Numbered from the stretch's first letter, positions 46,334 through 58,594 are shown. The stretch is 64,000 nt of DNA from Myrica gale (GCA_963930655.1 OZ005617.1:10666501-10730500), one strand, 5' to 3'. Made by a program: numbers and translations. The notes: generated by a model not told the origin, from the letters alone.

Positions 46334-47970
46334 ATCCTCTGAAAATGCAGAATCAAAAAGTGAATCCCCCCACTCCTCAGTACCTAATGACCCTCCGCCT
46401 AACAATATTCCTGAGGTAAGCTCTACTACCACACCTTCACATACTAATGCCTTGGATACATCTGCAGGTTATGTTCTACCTTTAAGACACAATTGTGGCA
46501 AGCCCCCAAATCGATACTCTTTGGACATGGAAGATAGAAGATCCAAGTATCCAATAACCAACTATGTGACTATTTAGAGATTATCCGAACCCATTAATGC
46601 ATTTGCACATAAGCTTTCCTCATGTCATATTACAGTAGTGTGAAAAAAGCTTTGTCATAACGAAAATGGGCTCAAGCTATAAAGGAAGAACTTGAGGCTC
46701 TGCAGTAAAACAAAACATGGGCATTAGTCGTACTACCTGAAGCAAAGAAAATAGTGGGGTGCAAGTGGATTTTCTCCATTAAATACAAAGCGGATGGATC
46801 CATCAATCGATATAAGGCGAGGTTGGTGGCAAAGGGATATACTCCGACATATGGCATAGATTACCAGGAAACTTTCTTACCTGTAGCCAAATTGAATATT
46901 GTTAGAGTTCTATTGTCTCTTGCAGCAAACTTAGATTTACCACTGCACCAAATTGACGTAAATAACGTTTTCCTCCATGGCGATCTTGAAGAGGAGGTTT
47001 ACATGGTCATTCCACCGGGATACACTGCATCCTCAGAGGCAAAGATTGCATGTAAGCTGCAATGACCATTGTATGGATTGAATTATTCTCCTCGGGCATG
47101 GTTTGGTCGATTTAGTTCGGCTATTAGAAAATGTCTTTCAACAAGCAATTCGGATCATACCATCTTCCTAAAACATCGATTGGGAAAAGTGACAGCTCTA
47201 TGTAGATGACATGACTATTACAAGGGATGACGCAGAAGAAATCTCTAGACTTCAAGAGCAATTGTCAACCGAATTTGAAATGAAGAACCTGAGAGGTCTT
47301 AAGCTTTTTCTTGGGATTGAAGTAGCTAGGTTGAGACAAGGCATATTTCTTTCTCAAAGGAAATATGCACTAGACTTACTATCAGAAGTAGGATTACTAG
47401 AGTGTAAGCCAGCTGATACTCCAATTGTTCAAAATCATACATTGGAGAATATTCAGATCAGGTGTCAGGGGAAAAAGAGAGGTACCAACACTTAGTCGGT
47501 AAGCTCATCTATCTATCTCATACTCGCCTAGTGAAGACCGTATGGATACGATAATTCGAATTCATCGTTATTTGAAGTCCTCTCCTAGAAGGGGCTTATG
47601 TTCTTAAAGAATGATCATCTGAACATTAATGGCTACACAAATGCTGGTTGGGCAGGAAATATTCCGAATAGGAAATCTACGCCAGGCTACTTTACATTTG
47701 TAGGACGCAATCTTGTTACATGGAGAAACAAGAAGCAAAAAGTAGTGGCATTATCCAGCGCTGAAGCTGAATTCTGAGGAATGGGTAAGGGTCTTTGAGA
47801 ACTTCTTTGGCTTAGAAGGTTGCTAAATGAGATTCACTTTGCTGCTAGCTCTGAAATGAGCTTGTTTTGTGATAACAAGGCAGCTATTGACATCTTCCAT
47901 AATCCTGTTCGGTATAATTGCACCAAACGCGTTGAGGTGGATCAGCATTTAATCAAACAAAACCTTGAAG
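46334..47970 (+). pseudogene. Copia-C, part 2: linker, reverse transcriptase and RNase H
   Basis: Continues Copia-C after the Copia-B insertion. A Ser/Pro-rich linker leads to YPITNYV and LSEPINAF blocks (46548-46615), then the reverse transcriptase: VGCKWIFSIKYKADGSINRY, RLVAKGYTPTYGIDYQETF, LPLHQIDVNNVFLHGDLEEE. LYGLNYSPRAW follows in a shifted frame. The YVDDMTI site is damaged (near 47205). Then KNLRGLKLFLGIEVAR and SQRKYALDLL. RNase H shows AGWAGNIPNRKSTPGYF, LSSAEAEF and FCDNKAAI, ending VDQHLIKQNLE at the CACTA-2 target. Several stops are present. CACTA-2 splits the last RNase H segment. Confidence 0.88.
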
Positions 47971-48330
47971 CACTACAATAAAAATTGACTTTTAGTGACG
48001 AAATTCTCGGTGACGAAATAAATTTCCTCACTAAAAGTCTATTTTTAGTGACGAAATGTTATTTTCGTCATTAAATAAGGGTTTTTTGTGACGAAACTTT
48101 TGTTCATCACCAATTTAGTCACTAACAGTCCTTTCTGTGACGAAATAAAACTTTTTTCATTAAAAGGTAATGTTTTGGTGACGAAAAATTTCGTCACACC
48201 CCGATCCATCGGTGATACAACGATCGATCGGTCTTTTGTGACGAGAAGCTCAGTCACAAAATGTGAAATCTTTTGGCGACTACTTTAAGTCGTCACGCTT
48301 AACGATTGATCAATGATTATGCCACGATCG
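47971..48330 (+). repeat. CACTA-2 left TIR and TTTTAGTGACGAAA subterminal units
   Basis: The TIR is followed by about eight units of TTTTAGTGACGAAA or its reverse complement TTTCGTCACTAAAA and variants, up to about 48300. The corresponding right block is at about 58235-58427. Confidence 0.85.
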
Positions 48331-49080
48331 ATCAGTGACGAATCGACACCTGGTAAAAACTAACGATCGATCGTTGCCTCCTGACGTTGGAAATTGCGAA
48401 TCGTCGATTGATCGGGAAGCGTAACCGTCATTTTTTCGAGTCCACGATTCATCGTTATAATAAGTGGTCGATCGATCCTGCAAGCGAATGAGAGTTCGCC
48501 ACGTGTAAAACATTAAGCGATCGATCGTCTAAATGATGAACGATCGATCGAAGAAAATGATGAACGATTATATGAAACCGGCGAATCATTTTTATCGGTT
48601 ATCTCTCACGAATTTTCTCGAATCCTCTCAAAATTAACGAAACCATTTGGTGCGGCATTATCTTCCAAAATGCGCGGAATCATTTCCTGTTATCATCTAC
48701 ATCAAAGGTACGTAGTTATATTAATTTTTAAGAGATACTAAGCTGTTTTAAATGAGGTTTTAGTTTACGTTTTTTTAGTTTGTTATATCCTTCATTTTGG
48801 TCCGTAAAGTGTATTTATTTTTGTGTTAATGTATATTTTTGGCGTTTAGGATTGTTTAATGATCATTTGGGGCTGATTTTGAGCGTCTTTTAGGGTTTTT
48901 TGTAATCTGTGCATTTTCGTATAAACACCGATTGATCGCATTTTTGTATAGACGATCAATCGGTTATGATTATTTAGAGACCGATCGATACTGTATGTAC
49001 CGATGAATCGGTAATTGAAACTGTGAGTTTCAAATTTAATGACGATCGATCACTGTAATTGAAGATCGATCGATAATTGA
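48190..49080. repeat. CGATCGATCG motif islands upstream of ORF1 (CACTA-2)
   Basis: Clusters at 48190-48580 and 48930-49080, with CGATCGATCG and one-base variants (including GATTGATC and GATCAATC) in both orientations. Between them a leader-like exon ends at a donor (AAAG then GTACGT, 48708), whose likely acceptor TTTTGCAG ends at 49212. Confidence 0.8.
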
Positions 49081-49212
49081 TGTTGTACTTTTAAAACCCC
49101 AAAAGTACACCATTTTGTGGCAATGGATCACCATTTTGTTGGATCTGTTTAATATTTTAGTTATATTTATTGTGGTTATTTATTATCGCATATTTATAAA
49201 CAAATTTTGCAG

Positions 49213-50420
49213 CGTTCGTAAAATATCAAGAGCTAAGTGTGCAAGCACAACGAGGGTCGGGACTGGATCGTCGTCCAACGATCAAGAGCCCTCTGATTCG
49301 ATGATGATTGTAGAGAGGCGGATGGAGTACTTAAGGGGGCGGCCGGTGGCCTAAGAGCGTCCAGACGCTATCTGATTTTGACAATTTGTTATACGAGGAG
49401 CACACCCTCTTCCAGTTGCTCGTGTACCAGGGATTCCTTCACCAGCTATCGTGGGTGGATGGTTTTTGTGTCGACTCCCTCGTACGAGGAGTACATTTCA
49501 TGTTCTCGGTAGACGTCATTGCTGATTTCCTACACTGCCCTCGGCCTAGGACCCCCTGCTTCCCAGCTGTTCCTTTGACGGATGAGCAGAGGACATCAGA
49601 GCAAGAATTATTGACGCTGATGATGGGGAAGACTTCTGCAATGGCTGGCAGCATAATCAAGCAGAGTGAGTTCAGTGTGTTTTGGCAGATTTTGCACCTT
49701 ATCTGGACGACGAACGTTGATGGCAGAAGTCATTCTACCGAGTGCACGTTCGCGAGAGCTTAGTGCATGCTCTTACTGGGTCAGCAAACGTTGATAGATT
49801 TTCCACTATACATGTTTGAGCTGATTTTAGATTAGGCTTGGGGAATTAAGGAATATAGTCTCTCAAATGGCGTGTTTCTAACTTAGTTCCTCATTTCTTG
49901 GAGTGTTATGATCACTGCTGAGGATACACGTAAGGGGGTTAAGAGTACACTGAACAAGTTCACTCTGTCCAAGAGCAGGGGGTAGGAGGGGGCATTGACT
50001 CGACGGTTTGCTCGTAGAGCAGCAGCGGCCACAGAGGTGGCAGCATGACCTTCTACATCAGCGTCAGAGGTACCTCTCGAGCCGAGAGCGCCTGCAGTGC
50101 CCCCTCCCTCGGTGGCCTAGCTGTTTTCGGAGCTCGACAGCCGTGTCAGAACGACTGTGAAGGCCGCTCTACAATCTCTTGAGAGGCAGGTGCAGTCGTT
50201 GGAGGAGGAGGTGAAAGAGCTCCCGACCGCCTTCGATGGGGAGTCCACTGTGACAATGCTACGCAACAAGTCGGTCGTAGCTCATATGTCAGACGTCAGC
50301 GAGCAGCTGGAAGAAATTAAGAAGACTCTGGATGATTTCAAAACAGAGGCAGATCCACTTATTATTCCCGGAGATATTCCTGATGACTTGGACACTTTCT
50401 GTGATGCTATTGCACATTGA
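49213..50420 (+). pseudogene. ORF1 of CACTA-2: plant-transposon-domain protein with coiled coil, broken
   Basis: Exon begins after acceptor TTTTGCAG. The order is a Ser-rich N-terminus, a stop at 49353, a domain-like part (FQLLVYQGFLHQLSWVD, then SLVRGVHFMFSVDVIADFL, 49386-49763), further broken sequence, and a C-terminal coiled coil (LQSLERQVQSLEEEVKELP ... SEQLEEIKKTLDDF) with an acidic end, stop at 50418-50420. The arrangement matches ORF1 of CACTA-1 (25519-26713), and both share a VRGV/VRNV..FS...I/LA.FL block, as in the 'putative plant transposon protein' domain. At least five in-frame stops are present. Function is unknown. Conservation of this gene between two CACTA elements with different motifs suggests an element function, perhaps DNA- or partner-binding. 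Confidence 0.6.
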
Positions 50421-52643
50421 TGTACTTTTATTTTTTTTATCTATTTGGGACATACATTTAGATTTCTGGTTTTAGTTATGTATTTGAGACATTTGTGTTA
50501 ATCTGTGAAAATTTAGTAACTTTGATTAAATTTTAATTGTTTTTTATTTGTATTTCATGACATATATACTTATATACGTAAAATGACCAATATACCCTTT
50601 GGTCGGTGAAAGTAACGAAATAAGTAGTCAATCAAATAAGTAATATAAGAATTTAATAATGTGAGCAATATTACTATTTATTATATAATGTGAGTTTAAA
50701 TGATTAGAAATATAAAAATATATAAGTTGGACCAATATTGTTATTTATGTATTAAGATGACATTAGTAGTAATTTAATTTTAATAAATAAGTCATTTGTT
50801 AGGGTAAATTCTATTTTTTTGATAATTAGGAGATCGATCGATCGCATATAAGGGATACCGATGGATCGTTAGTATGTAGTGCATGCGTCGTTGTTTTCTA
50901 CAGACCTGACGATTGATCGTTCGCTTGGAAATGATCCATCGGCGCAGCACGTCACGTATGTGGTCACTTACCGATCGATCTTGTGGTAATGGTGTCGTTT
51001 AATATTTTGCTACCGGTGGATCGTTTGTATGTCATGCATGCGTCATCGTTTTATACAGCTGTAATAATCGATCGCTAGTGTGTTACGATTCGTCGGTATT
51101 ATCCGTCGTCGTTTTGGTCTTATCGATCGTGCATTATATCGATCGATCGTTATAGTAGTTCTGCCTCTAATCTTCATTTTATTGAATAATGTAAGTTTAA
51201 ATGATTAGAAATATAAAAATATATATTAACAAAGTGTGTTATAATGTATTTAGATTACATAACAATATATCACGTACATAAAATTCATATTTAAGAAAGC
51301 ATATATAAGTTATACATGTTGCATCATAGATGCATTATGTTATTGTTAGTATGAGTTAAGTAATAAGATGTTAGAAACTAGTGACATAACGCTTATTTTA
51401 CACATGATTACAAGTCATAAGTATGAGTTATGTATTAAGATGACATTATTAGTAATTTAATTTTAATAATTAAGTCATTTGTTAGGGTAAATTCTGTTTT
51501 TTTTATAATTAGGGTACCGATCGATCGCTTGTTAAGGCGATCGATCGGTGTATAACGGTGTCGTTTAATGTTTTGCAACCGATGGATCGTTAATATGTAA
51601 TGCATGCGTCGTCATTTTATACAGAAAGGACGATCGATCGCTCAATTTTACACGATCCATCGGTGAAATTTGAGCAGGATTTTTCATGCTGACAAGGCGA
51701 TCGATCGTAAGGCCACCGATCGATCGATGTATATCGAGCTTGAAATGCGAGAATGTGCAAGGCCGTGGGTAAAAGGCAAAAATGCACCCACGACAAGAAG
51801 AAGAGGAGAGTCGCAAAAGGAGTTATTTTTCTCGAAAAATTTGTTAAAACACCATCCTTTTAGTTGTGAGCGTTTTTAGAAGTGCTTAAGGTTAAGCTCA
51901 AGTTCAAATTCATTGGTTTTTTAACCGGGTGAATATTGGAAAATTTGGGCGACATTTGTGAGATTTTGGTGTGAAATTGGTTCGTTTTGGTCTTCATTTC
52001 GTGCAAGAGGTAATGGAATCAGCATACAGTACGATTTATGAATGATTTGGTTGGTTATTTGATGTTTTTAATATTTGTCCATTTTTGGATATTGTGGAAT
52101 GGATTTGTGATGATTAAGAGCTTATTAGAGTATGATTAATATGTATATTAGAATTAGAATTGCATGAGGAGGATTTGTGAGTGTTTTGGACTTGGATTTG
52201 AGTTTGGGGAGGCCTGAAATGTTGTGTTTTCGATTTGGGTTTGTCACGATCGATCTCCTGTTTGTGACGATGGATCGTCTGTTAGATGGTGGTTGCCCGA
52301 TTGATTGTCTATGTGATGACAATGGATCGTTTGTTAGTTGGACGTTCGGCGATCGATCGTCTATAGTAACGATCGATCGCTTGTTTGGTTAGATCGATGC
52401 ATTATGATTTTTTGAGTGTTTGTTTTTATTATTGATACATGTGTAGTATTTGAGATATATATTGAATGTTTGATTATTGAAGTGCTTGAGTTCTGAAAAT
52501 AAATCATGGAGTTTGAGAAGCATGGAAGTTGAATACTAGAGTGTTTTTGACTTGTTAAGTTTGAGTTTATTTTAGGGATATGCTTAATTCTTGTGTGGGT
52601 GTTTACGAATTACTTTATTTGTGTATTTTTTAGATTGGTGGCG
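50421..52643. repeat. Internal CGATCGATCG islands and AT-rich spacer before TNP2 (CACTA-2)
   Basis: Motif clusters lie at about 50830-51150, 51515-51740 and 52245-52395, in both orientations. They alternate with AT-rich spacer (50430-50830 and 51160-51510, which share a near-identical 'aagatgacattagtagtaat' stretch). A CpG-poor, A-rich leader near 51770-51890 may start TNP2 transcripts. The TNP2 ATG (52644) follows an acceptor TTTTTTAG. No gene is supported in this interval. Confidence 0.7.
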
Positions 52644-55600
52644 ATGGATAAGAGTTGTATTTACGAGAAAAATATGTTTGGTGAAAAGTATGCGGAAGGG
52701 GTCCGTAGGTTTATCGGTATGGCTGCTTGTTGTGTAGACGCTCGGGGTCAGATCAGATGTTCGTGTCGGAAGTGCAGAAATGTAGTGTTTCAAGTGTTGG
52801 ATAAAATGGAAGATCATATTTACATTAATGGGTTTGATGTGAGCTATAAGTCATGGGTGTTTCACGGGGAGGGTATTTAACTTACTTCTAATTTGAGTCA
52901 AGAGTACGGTGCGGGTTTACCATATAGTGATGATGATTTAGAGGGAGATAATTCTGGTAGAATGACGGAAATGTTGACGAATGTTCGTGCCGGATTAGAT
53001 GGTGGGCTAATAAGGGTTGAAACGGAGAACCATAATAACAAGGAAACCACTAGTTGGCAACCGAAGGGTTCAACACCACTTAATAAGTTATGGGAAGAGG
53101 CAGAACATGAATTGTTTCCTGGATGTACCAAGTTTAGTAAGTTGTCATTTATGGTCCGGTTGTTGCATGTGAAGTCAGAGAATAAGTTGTCGGTTAAGGC
53201 ATTTGATATGGTATTACAGTTGATTAAGGAGGCGTTACCAGATGGGGAGACGTTACTGAGATCGTATTACGAGGCGAAACAATTGCGAAGGGGTCTTGGG
53301 TTTAGTTATGATAAGATTCATGCATGTTAGAATGATTGTGTGTTGTTTTGGAAGGAAAACATTGAGTTAGACAATTGTCTGGTATGTGGGGTGTCCCAGT
53401 GGAAATTTGAAAATGACTTTCGCAATCAATGTTCAAGGAAAGTGTTGCGTCATTTCCCTTTAATCCCTAGACTTAAACATTATTTACCACAAAAGATGTA
53501 GCAATTGACATGAGATGGCATAAGGAAAAATGGGTCGATGACGGGGAGAGTTTGAGGCATCCAGCAGATTCATTGGTTTGGAAGAATTTTTATAAGGACC
53601 ATGGTTGGTTTGCTCAAGATGCCCGCAACGTTCGCCTTGGTCTTGCTTCTGATGGGTTTAATCCGTTCGAAAACATGAGCAATGCGTACAGTATTTGGCC
53701 AGTCGTTGTGTTTCCGTACAATTTACCCCCATGGAGGTTTATGAATGTCCCATTTTCACTAATAACTCTTTTAATCCCTGGAAAATGATATAGATGTATA
53801 CGTTAGGGTTAAGACATAACTTGGACGTGATGCACATCAAGAAGAACATATGTGACAACGTGATCGGAACGGTGATGAATATCAAGTTCAAGACCAGAGA
53901 TTCAGTGGGTGCACGTAGAGATTTAGCTGAAATGGGGGTAAAAAAAAAACTTGCATTTGGTGCATGACGGTCGGGTTGAATTGAAGCCTCAAGCGGCGTA
54001 TACTTTAACTTGGGAAGAGCGAAGGAGGGCCTGTGAGTGTTTAAAAGAAGTGAGTTTCCCCGATGGTTATGCAGCTGAGATTTCACATTGTGTGAATCTA
54101 GATGAGTTGAAAGTTTCTGGAATGTAAAGTCATGATTGTCATGTGTTCTTGCATAGGGTTCTTCCAGTGATGATCTGAGGGTTGTTGAAGGAAGACGTGG
54201 GTGGCGCAATGACTGAATTATTTTTTTTTTTTAGATTTGTGTTCTCATTCGTTGGAGATTTCTGTATTGTAGAGGATGTCAGAAGATATCGGGATAATTT
54301 TATGCAAGTTGGAAATGATTTTTCCAGCCGCTTTTTTAAAAGTGATGATGCATTTGGTTGTCCACTTACCACGCGAAGCATTGCTTGCTGGACCCGTACA
54401 ATAGAGATGGATGTATCAAGTTGAACGGTTGATGTGTGGCTCGAAAAGGAATTTGAAAAATAAGTCTCTTCCTGAAGGGTCGATTGCATAAGCGTATATT
54501 GAGAATGAGTGTTCGACATTTGTTCCCAATACCTCCGAGGGGTCGAAACAGTGTTTAATCGCAGAGATCTAAACTACTATTCCGACAGAAAAATTGAGGT
54601 TCCAGAAGGTCATTGGATGTGTTCGCTCAGAGAATTAGATTGATAGGGGCAGCAAAAGGGCATGACATAGACCGAACGGAGTTCAAGAAAGCTCGTTGGT
54701 TTATGCTGAACAATTGCAAAGACATCAGCGTGTACTTAAAGTAAGTAAAAAGATATACATGTATGTTTTTCCAAGATATACAGTCGTTGATTTACCTTAT
54801 CGTTATAGTGAACACATGGACGAACTTCGCGTGCAAGGAGTTGGTAACATTTCTCGTATGCATGAGGAACAATTTCCCTCATGTGTTCCTCGATCAATGA
54901 ATTGTATTCACTACCACGTGGGCCTGATACACGAGTGATGAGTTATTCTGTATGTGTTATGAACGGATGTAGATATCATACAGTACAACGGGAAGAACGT
55001 CGGAGAACTTAGAATAGTGGTATTGTAGTACCGAGAACACATGAGGGAAATCCAATAGAATTTTATGGGAGACTTGTAGACATTTATGCCATGCAATACT
55101 TGCGGGGAAATACAGTATATTTGTTTAAGTGTGATTGGTGGGACGTCGGAGATCATCGTGGAATTCGTATCGACGAGATCTGTAGGAGCATAAACACTTC
55201 CCGACGATGGTACTTAGAAGATCCATTTGTTTTGGCTAATCAAGCAAGTCAAGTGTTTTATCTAGTTGATAATTTACATGGACCTACATGGCGAGTCGTG
55301 CAGAAGTTGTCATGTAAAAATGCATATGACATTCCCGGACCTGATCCGGATGGTGAAGTTGACGTAAACGTTGAATCGGAGCAACCATCGTGAATGAAGC
55401 GTATCAAGAGGACGATGAAATTGACTTGTTTATAGACTTCCGACAATTTAACCTTAATCCACTATAGAAGGATGACGTTGCGCCAAATGTAATCGAAGCT
55501 TCTGAGGCAATTGATCGGCGGAAAAAAAGACGTATAGATAGTAATGATGTTTCGGAGGGGGATGGATTAGAAATTGAAGAAAATAGCGAGGAAAGTGGTG

Positions 55601-55665
55601 ACGAAGATTCGTTTGAAAGCGATAGCAATTCTATTGAGAATGAGGCATCGGACGATAACTTGTAA
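52644..55665 (+). pseudogene. TNP2-type CACTA transposase, broken
   Basis: Starts ATG 52644. The first 75 residues form the transposase-associated domain (MDKSCIYEKNMFGEKYAEGV, IRCSCRKCRN, HGEG). A stop at 52878 follows. The Transposase_21 region shows MRWHKEKWVDDGESLRHPAD, NVRLGLASDGFNPFENMS and VVVFPYNLPPW (53510-53770). The sequence then jumps across a deletion to LDVMHIKKNICDNVIGTVMN (53820), then FPDGYAAEISHCVNLDELK and SHDCHVFLHRVLPV. A further damaged part leads to the C-terminal FKCDWWDVGDHRGIR and ASQVFYLVDNLHGPTWRVVQ blocks (55091-55393) and an acidic tail. TNP2 proteins catalyse CACTA excision and insertion. This copy has many stops, frameshifts and at least one large internal deletion. 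Confidence 0.9.
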
Positions 55666-55791
55666 GAACCGGATTCTGATTAATAAATTCCTTCAAGTAT
55701 ATTTTCTTTTTAATGTTCATGTTTGCTTAACAGTTTTTACTATTACTATTTCTTTTACAATATCTTTATCGTTTATTTTGTTATGTCACAG

Positions 55792-57527
55792 CTTGTACGG
55801 TGAAATGAAGCGTGGACGAGAATTTTCTTCAGTTACTTCTGGACAGTTGCATAGTCCAGTTAGTCCGGTTAGTATGAGTCTAATCCTGTGTCCTACCCTG
55901 AGCGCTCCAACACCGAGAGTGAATGAAGCCATGAGTCAAAGCACGCCAGCTTGTCCTAGTAGTTGTGCATGTAAGAAATTATTCTAATGAATATTTCAAT
56001 TTTTTTAAGTTAACTAACCGACTAACTTTGTTAATTTAATTTTATGTAGCGACATCAGCTTCTAAGCGTGGGCGAGGTAGGACACACGGGGTCGGTTTGG
56101 AGAAGAGTCTTGGGTCTAGGTCCAGTTCCGGGAAACTATCGGTCCATCTCTCGGATGGAGAGTGTGGAAGAGTGTCTTCCACTGCTGCCACTCTATCAAC
56201 GAAGATTGGAATGTTGGTCCGAGGGCTGATTCCAATCTCCGTTATCAAGTGGGTTGATGTTCCTTCAGAAGTGAAGGAGTACATTATGGATCGGGTGTTG
56301 GTATGATTAAATTGGTAACAATAGAATTTTTGTATAAACAGATCGTTACACTTGTAATATTGTATGTTTTCGTACTTATGTAGGACCACTTCGACCTTGA
56401 CTACAACCGTCAGGAGGACGTGAGGACGGTGGTCGAGACTATGATGATTGCACGTCGAACGCACCGCAACCGAATGCATGCGTATTTCAAGTAGTAGTTT
56501 CCGAGGAAAGAGGCTGCGTTGCTGAAGCCGCACCCTGATACCACGAAAGAACATGGAAGGAGTTATGCAATTTGTTCACCAGCGAACCATTTTTGGTTCG
56601 TGATTAAAGAAATCGGTTGCCTAAATTCTTTTGATATTTAATTTCTTAAAATATCGCAGAAACAAAGCGAGAAAAATTTGAAGAATAGATCAAATTTGAC
56701 TGGGAACCACGCTGCTGGTTTGCATTCCTTCCAGCGCACATGAGCTTGCATGGTTAGTTAATAACTAAATTTTAGACTTTATTGATATTTTTCGTCAATA
56801 GCTTTATGCTATTGCCATGTAGAAAACTCAAGAAAGCGGCGATATCAGTCCTGCAGAGCTATATAAAATGAATTATACAAACAAAGATGGGATTTGGACC
56901 TCAGAAAGAGCGAGAGAAATTTATAAGTCGCTTTCATTTTAATCTACTTTATGTAATTTATGTATATTTATCTACTTTAATGTTTTTGGTAATTATTATC
57001 ATTATTTTCAGGAACGGATGGATGCCTTCCAGCACCAGTGTTATTTAGAAGGGAAGACTTACACCAAAATTGAAGTATATTCCGAGATATTGGGCAAGAA
57101 GTCGGGATATGTTCGGGGATTAGGACGTACGGTTAAGCCTCCGCCTTCATCAACTTTGACTACACAATCTTCTTATCTACAACACCAGCTAGCAAAGGCA
57201 AGGGATGAGATAGAAGCGATGAGAGCTACTAGAGAAAAAGACTTGCAAGAATTTGCGAAGAAACAAGCTGAGATGGAGGTCACGCTGAGGGACCACTGTG
57301 AGGAGCAGCGGGTGGAGCAAGAGCGCATCCGGTTGGAGCAGGAGGAGCGCATGAAAATGGAGCAAGAGCGCATGCAAAAGGATCAAGAGCGCATGCGAAA
57401 GGAGCAAAAGCGCTTACGAGCAGAAATATCGAAGGAGCTAGAGAAGAAAATGTCATCTGTAATGGAGAAGAAAATGAACGACATGTCAAAGCGACTATTA
57501 AGCCAGTTTGAAGGTTCGAAAAGGTAG
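55792..57527 (+). pseudogene. ORF2 of CACTA-2: Ptta/En/Spm (Transposase_24-like) protein, six exons
   Basis: Exons by visible splice sites: 55792-55970 (ATG 55805), 56050-56300, 56384-about 56570, 56660-56752, 56823-about 56931 and 57012-57527. The second contains KRGRGRTHGVGLEKSL and KWVDVPSEVKEYI. The third begins DHFDLD and has RRTHRNRMHAYFK, followed by two stops and a frameshift. The fourth has NHAAGLHSFQRT. The last has TKIEVYSEILGKKSGYVRGL and then a long Glu/Gln/Arg/Lys coiled coil. This is the usual layout of the plant Ptta/En/Spm transposon protein family (Transposase_24, from memory), the TNPA-like partner that would bind subterminal motifs. The intron structure is intact, but the stops in exon 3 make it a pseudogene. 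Confidence 0.8.
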
Positions 57528-57719
57528 ATGCATCTATGTTATAATAGTTTTGTGATTATGTATTATTACGATGTTATTTTCGATTTAATTGCGGATTATT
57601 ATTTGTTAGCATTAATGTGCATTAATATGTATTGTATTTTTATTATAGTAGTATTTGTTATTAGTATTGTTTTTCAAAAATCCAAATTATGTTTCCACCA
57701 TTCGATTGGTAGTTAAACG

Positions 57720-58427
57720 CCCAGCTATTAAGAGATCGATGGGTTGTTAATCAACCGATCGATCGTTACACACCACCGTTCGATCGTCAGTATTAAAAAT
57801 ATATAACGCTGATCGATTAGTAAAGTCATCGATCGATCGTCTATGTGCAAGCGATCTGTCAGCAAGAGGAGCGATCAATAGGTATAGAAATAAACGATCG
57901 ATCACTAAACATAAAACAATCGATCGTCACAATTCTACCGATCGATCAGTGACGTAGTCAGTGATCAATCGCTTTACTCACCGACCGATCAGCTTTTGTT
58001 AAGAAGATCGATCACTAAATTTTAAGTGATCGATCACTTATAAATTACAATTGATCGTCATTACTATAGCGATCGTTCGTTTATTTCTTACTATTCTATC
58101 GGTAAAAATGGCCGATCAATCCCCAATAATTCACCGATCGATCGTATATGCTTATCGTTCGATCGTTGCGAAACATACAGATCAATCGCTCGTTTAACTG
58201 ATCCATCACTAATCAGTTACGATCGATCACTACATTTAGTGACGAAAAATATCCATCACTAAAAACTTTTCGTGACGAAATTCTGGTTTTGTCACGAAAT
58301 ACATTTGGTGACGCTCTTAAACTGACGGAGCTGGTGACGAAAAATTTCGTCACTAATACTTTTAGTGCCGAAATTTTGACTTTTAGTGACAAAAATTTTG
58401 TTACTAAAAGTCAATTTTTTTGCAGTG
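57720..58427. repeat. CACTA-2 right subterminal CGATCGATCG field and TIR
   Basis: From about 57730 to 58230 there are some twenty CGATCGATCG or one-base variants in both orientations, followed by TTTAGTGACGAAA units and the TIR ending at 58427. Confidence 0.85.
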
Positions 58428-58430
58428 AAG

Positions 58431-58594
58431 AAAAAATTATTCGGTTTCCATTTGTCAAATCAAAAGACCAATTGGCGGACATACTCACAAAAGCAATGCA
58501 CAGAAGAAACTTTTATAACTCACTAAAGACAAGTTGCGCATTAGAGATTCTTCTATGCACCAACTTGAGGGGTGCTGGAATAGCAAAATTATAG
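58431..58594 (+). pseudogene. Copia-C, part 3: C-terminus of RNase H / pol
   Basis: Reads IIRFPFVKSKDQLADILTKA, the invariant end of copia polyproteins, and stops at 58592-58594. It directly continues the RNase H segment cut at 47970 once one AAG copy is discounted. TTGAGGGG before the stop may be the remains of the polypurine tract. Confidence 0.88.

Larger units (their letters stand above)
47971..58427 (+). mobile_element. CACTA-2: CACTA (En/Spm) element with ORF1, TNP2 and ORF2
   Basis: Left end CACTACAATAAAAATTGAC; right end, read in reverse, CACTGCAAAAAAATTGAC. The 3-bp duplication AAG at 47968-47970 and 58428-58430 is perfect, and Copia-C coding resumes immediately after it. Length is 10,457 bases. 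Behind each end are several TTTTAGTGACGAAA-like units, and beyond those a field of CGATCGATCG motifs. Three plus-strand genes follow: ORF1, a TNP2-type transposase and a multi-exon ORF2. Motif islands also lie before ORF1 and before TNP2. Stops in all three genes show it is no longer autonomous. Confidence 0.93.

Noticed and set aside
57173..57489. Cys/Ser- and Leu-rich minus-strand frames opposite the ORF2 coiled coil
   Set aside because: Shadows of the Glu/Arg/Gln-rich coil on the plus strand.
57720..58230. CGATCGATCG repeats considered as a CRISPR array
   Set aside because: Repeats of 8-10 bases, irregular spacing, both orientations, eukaryotic context and a CACTA terminus right beside them.
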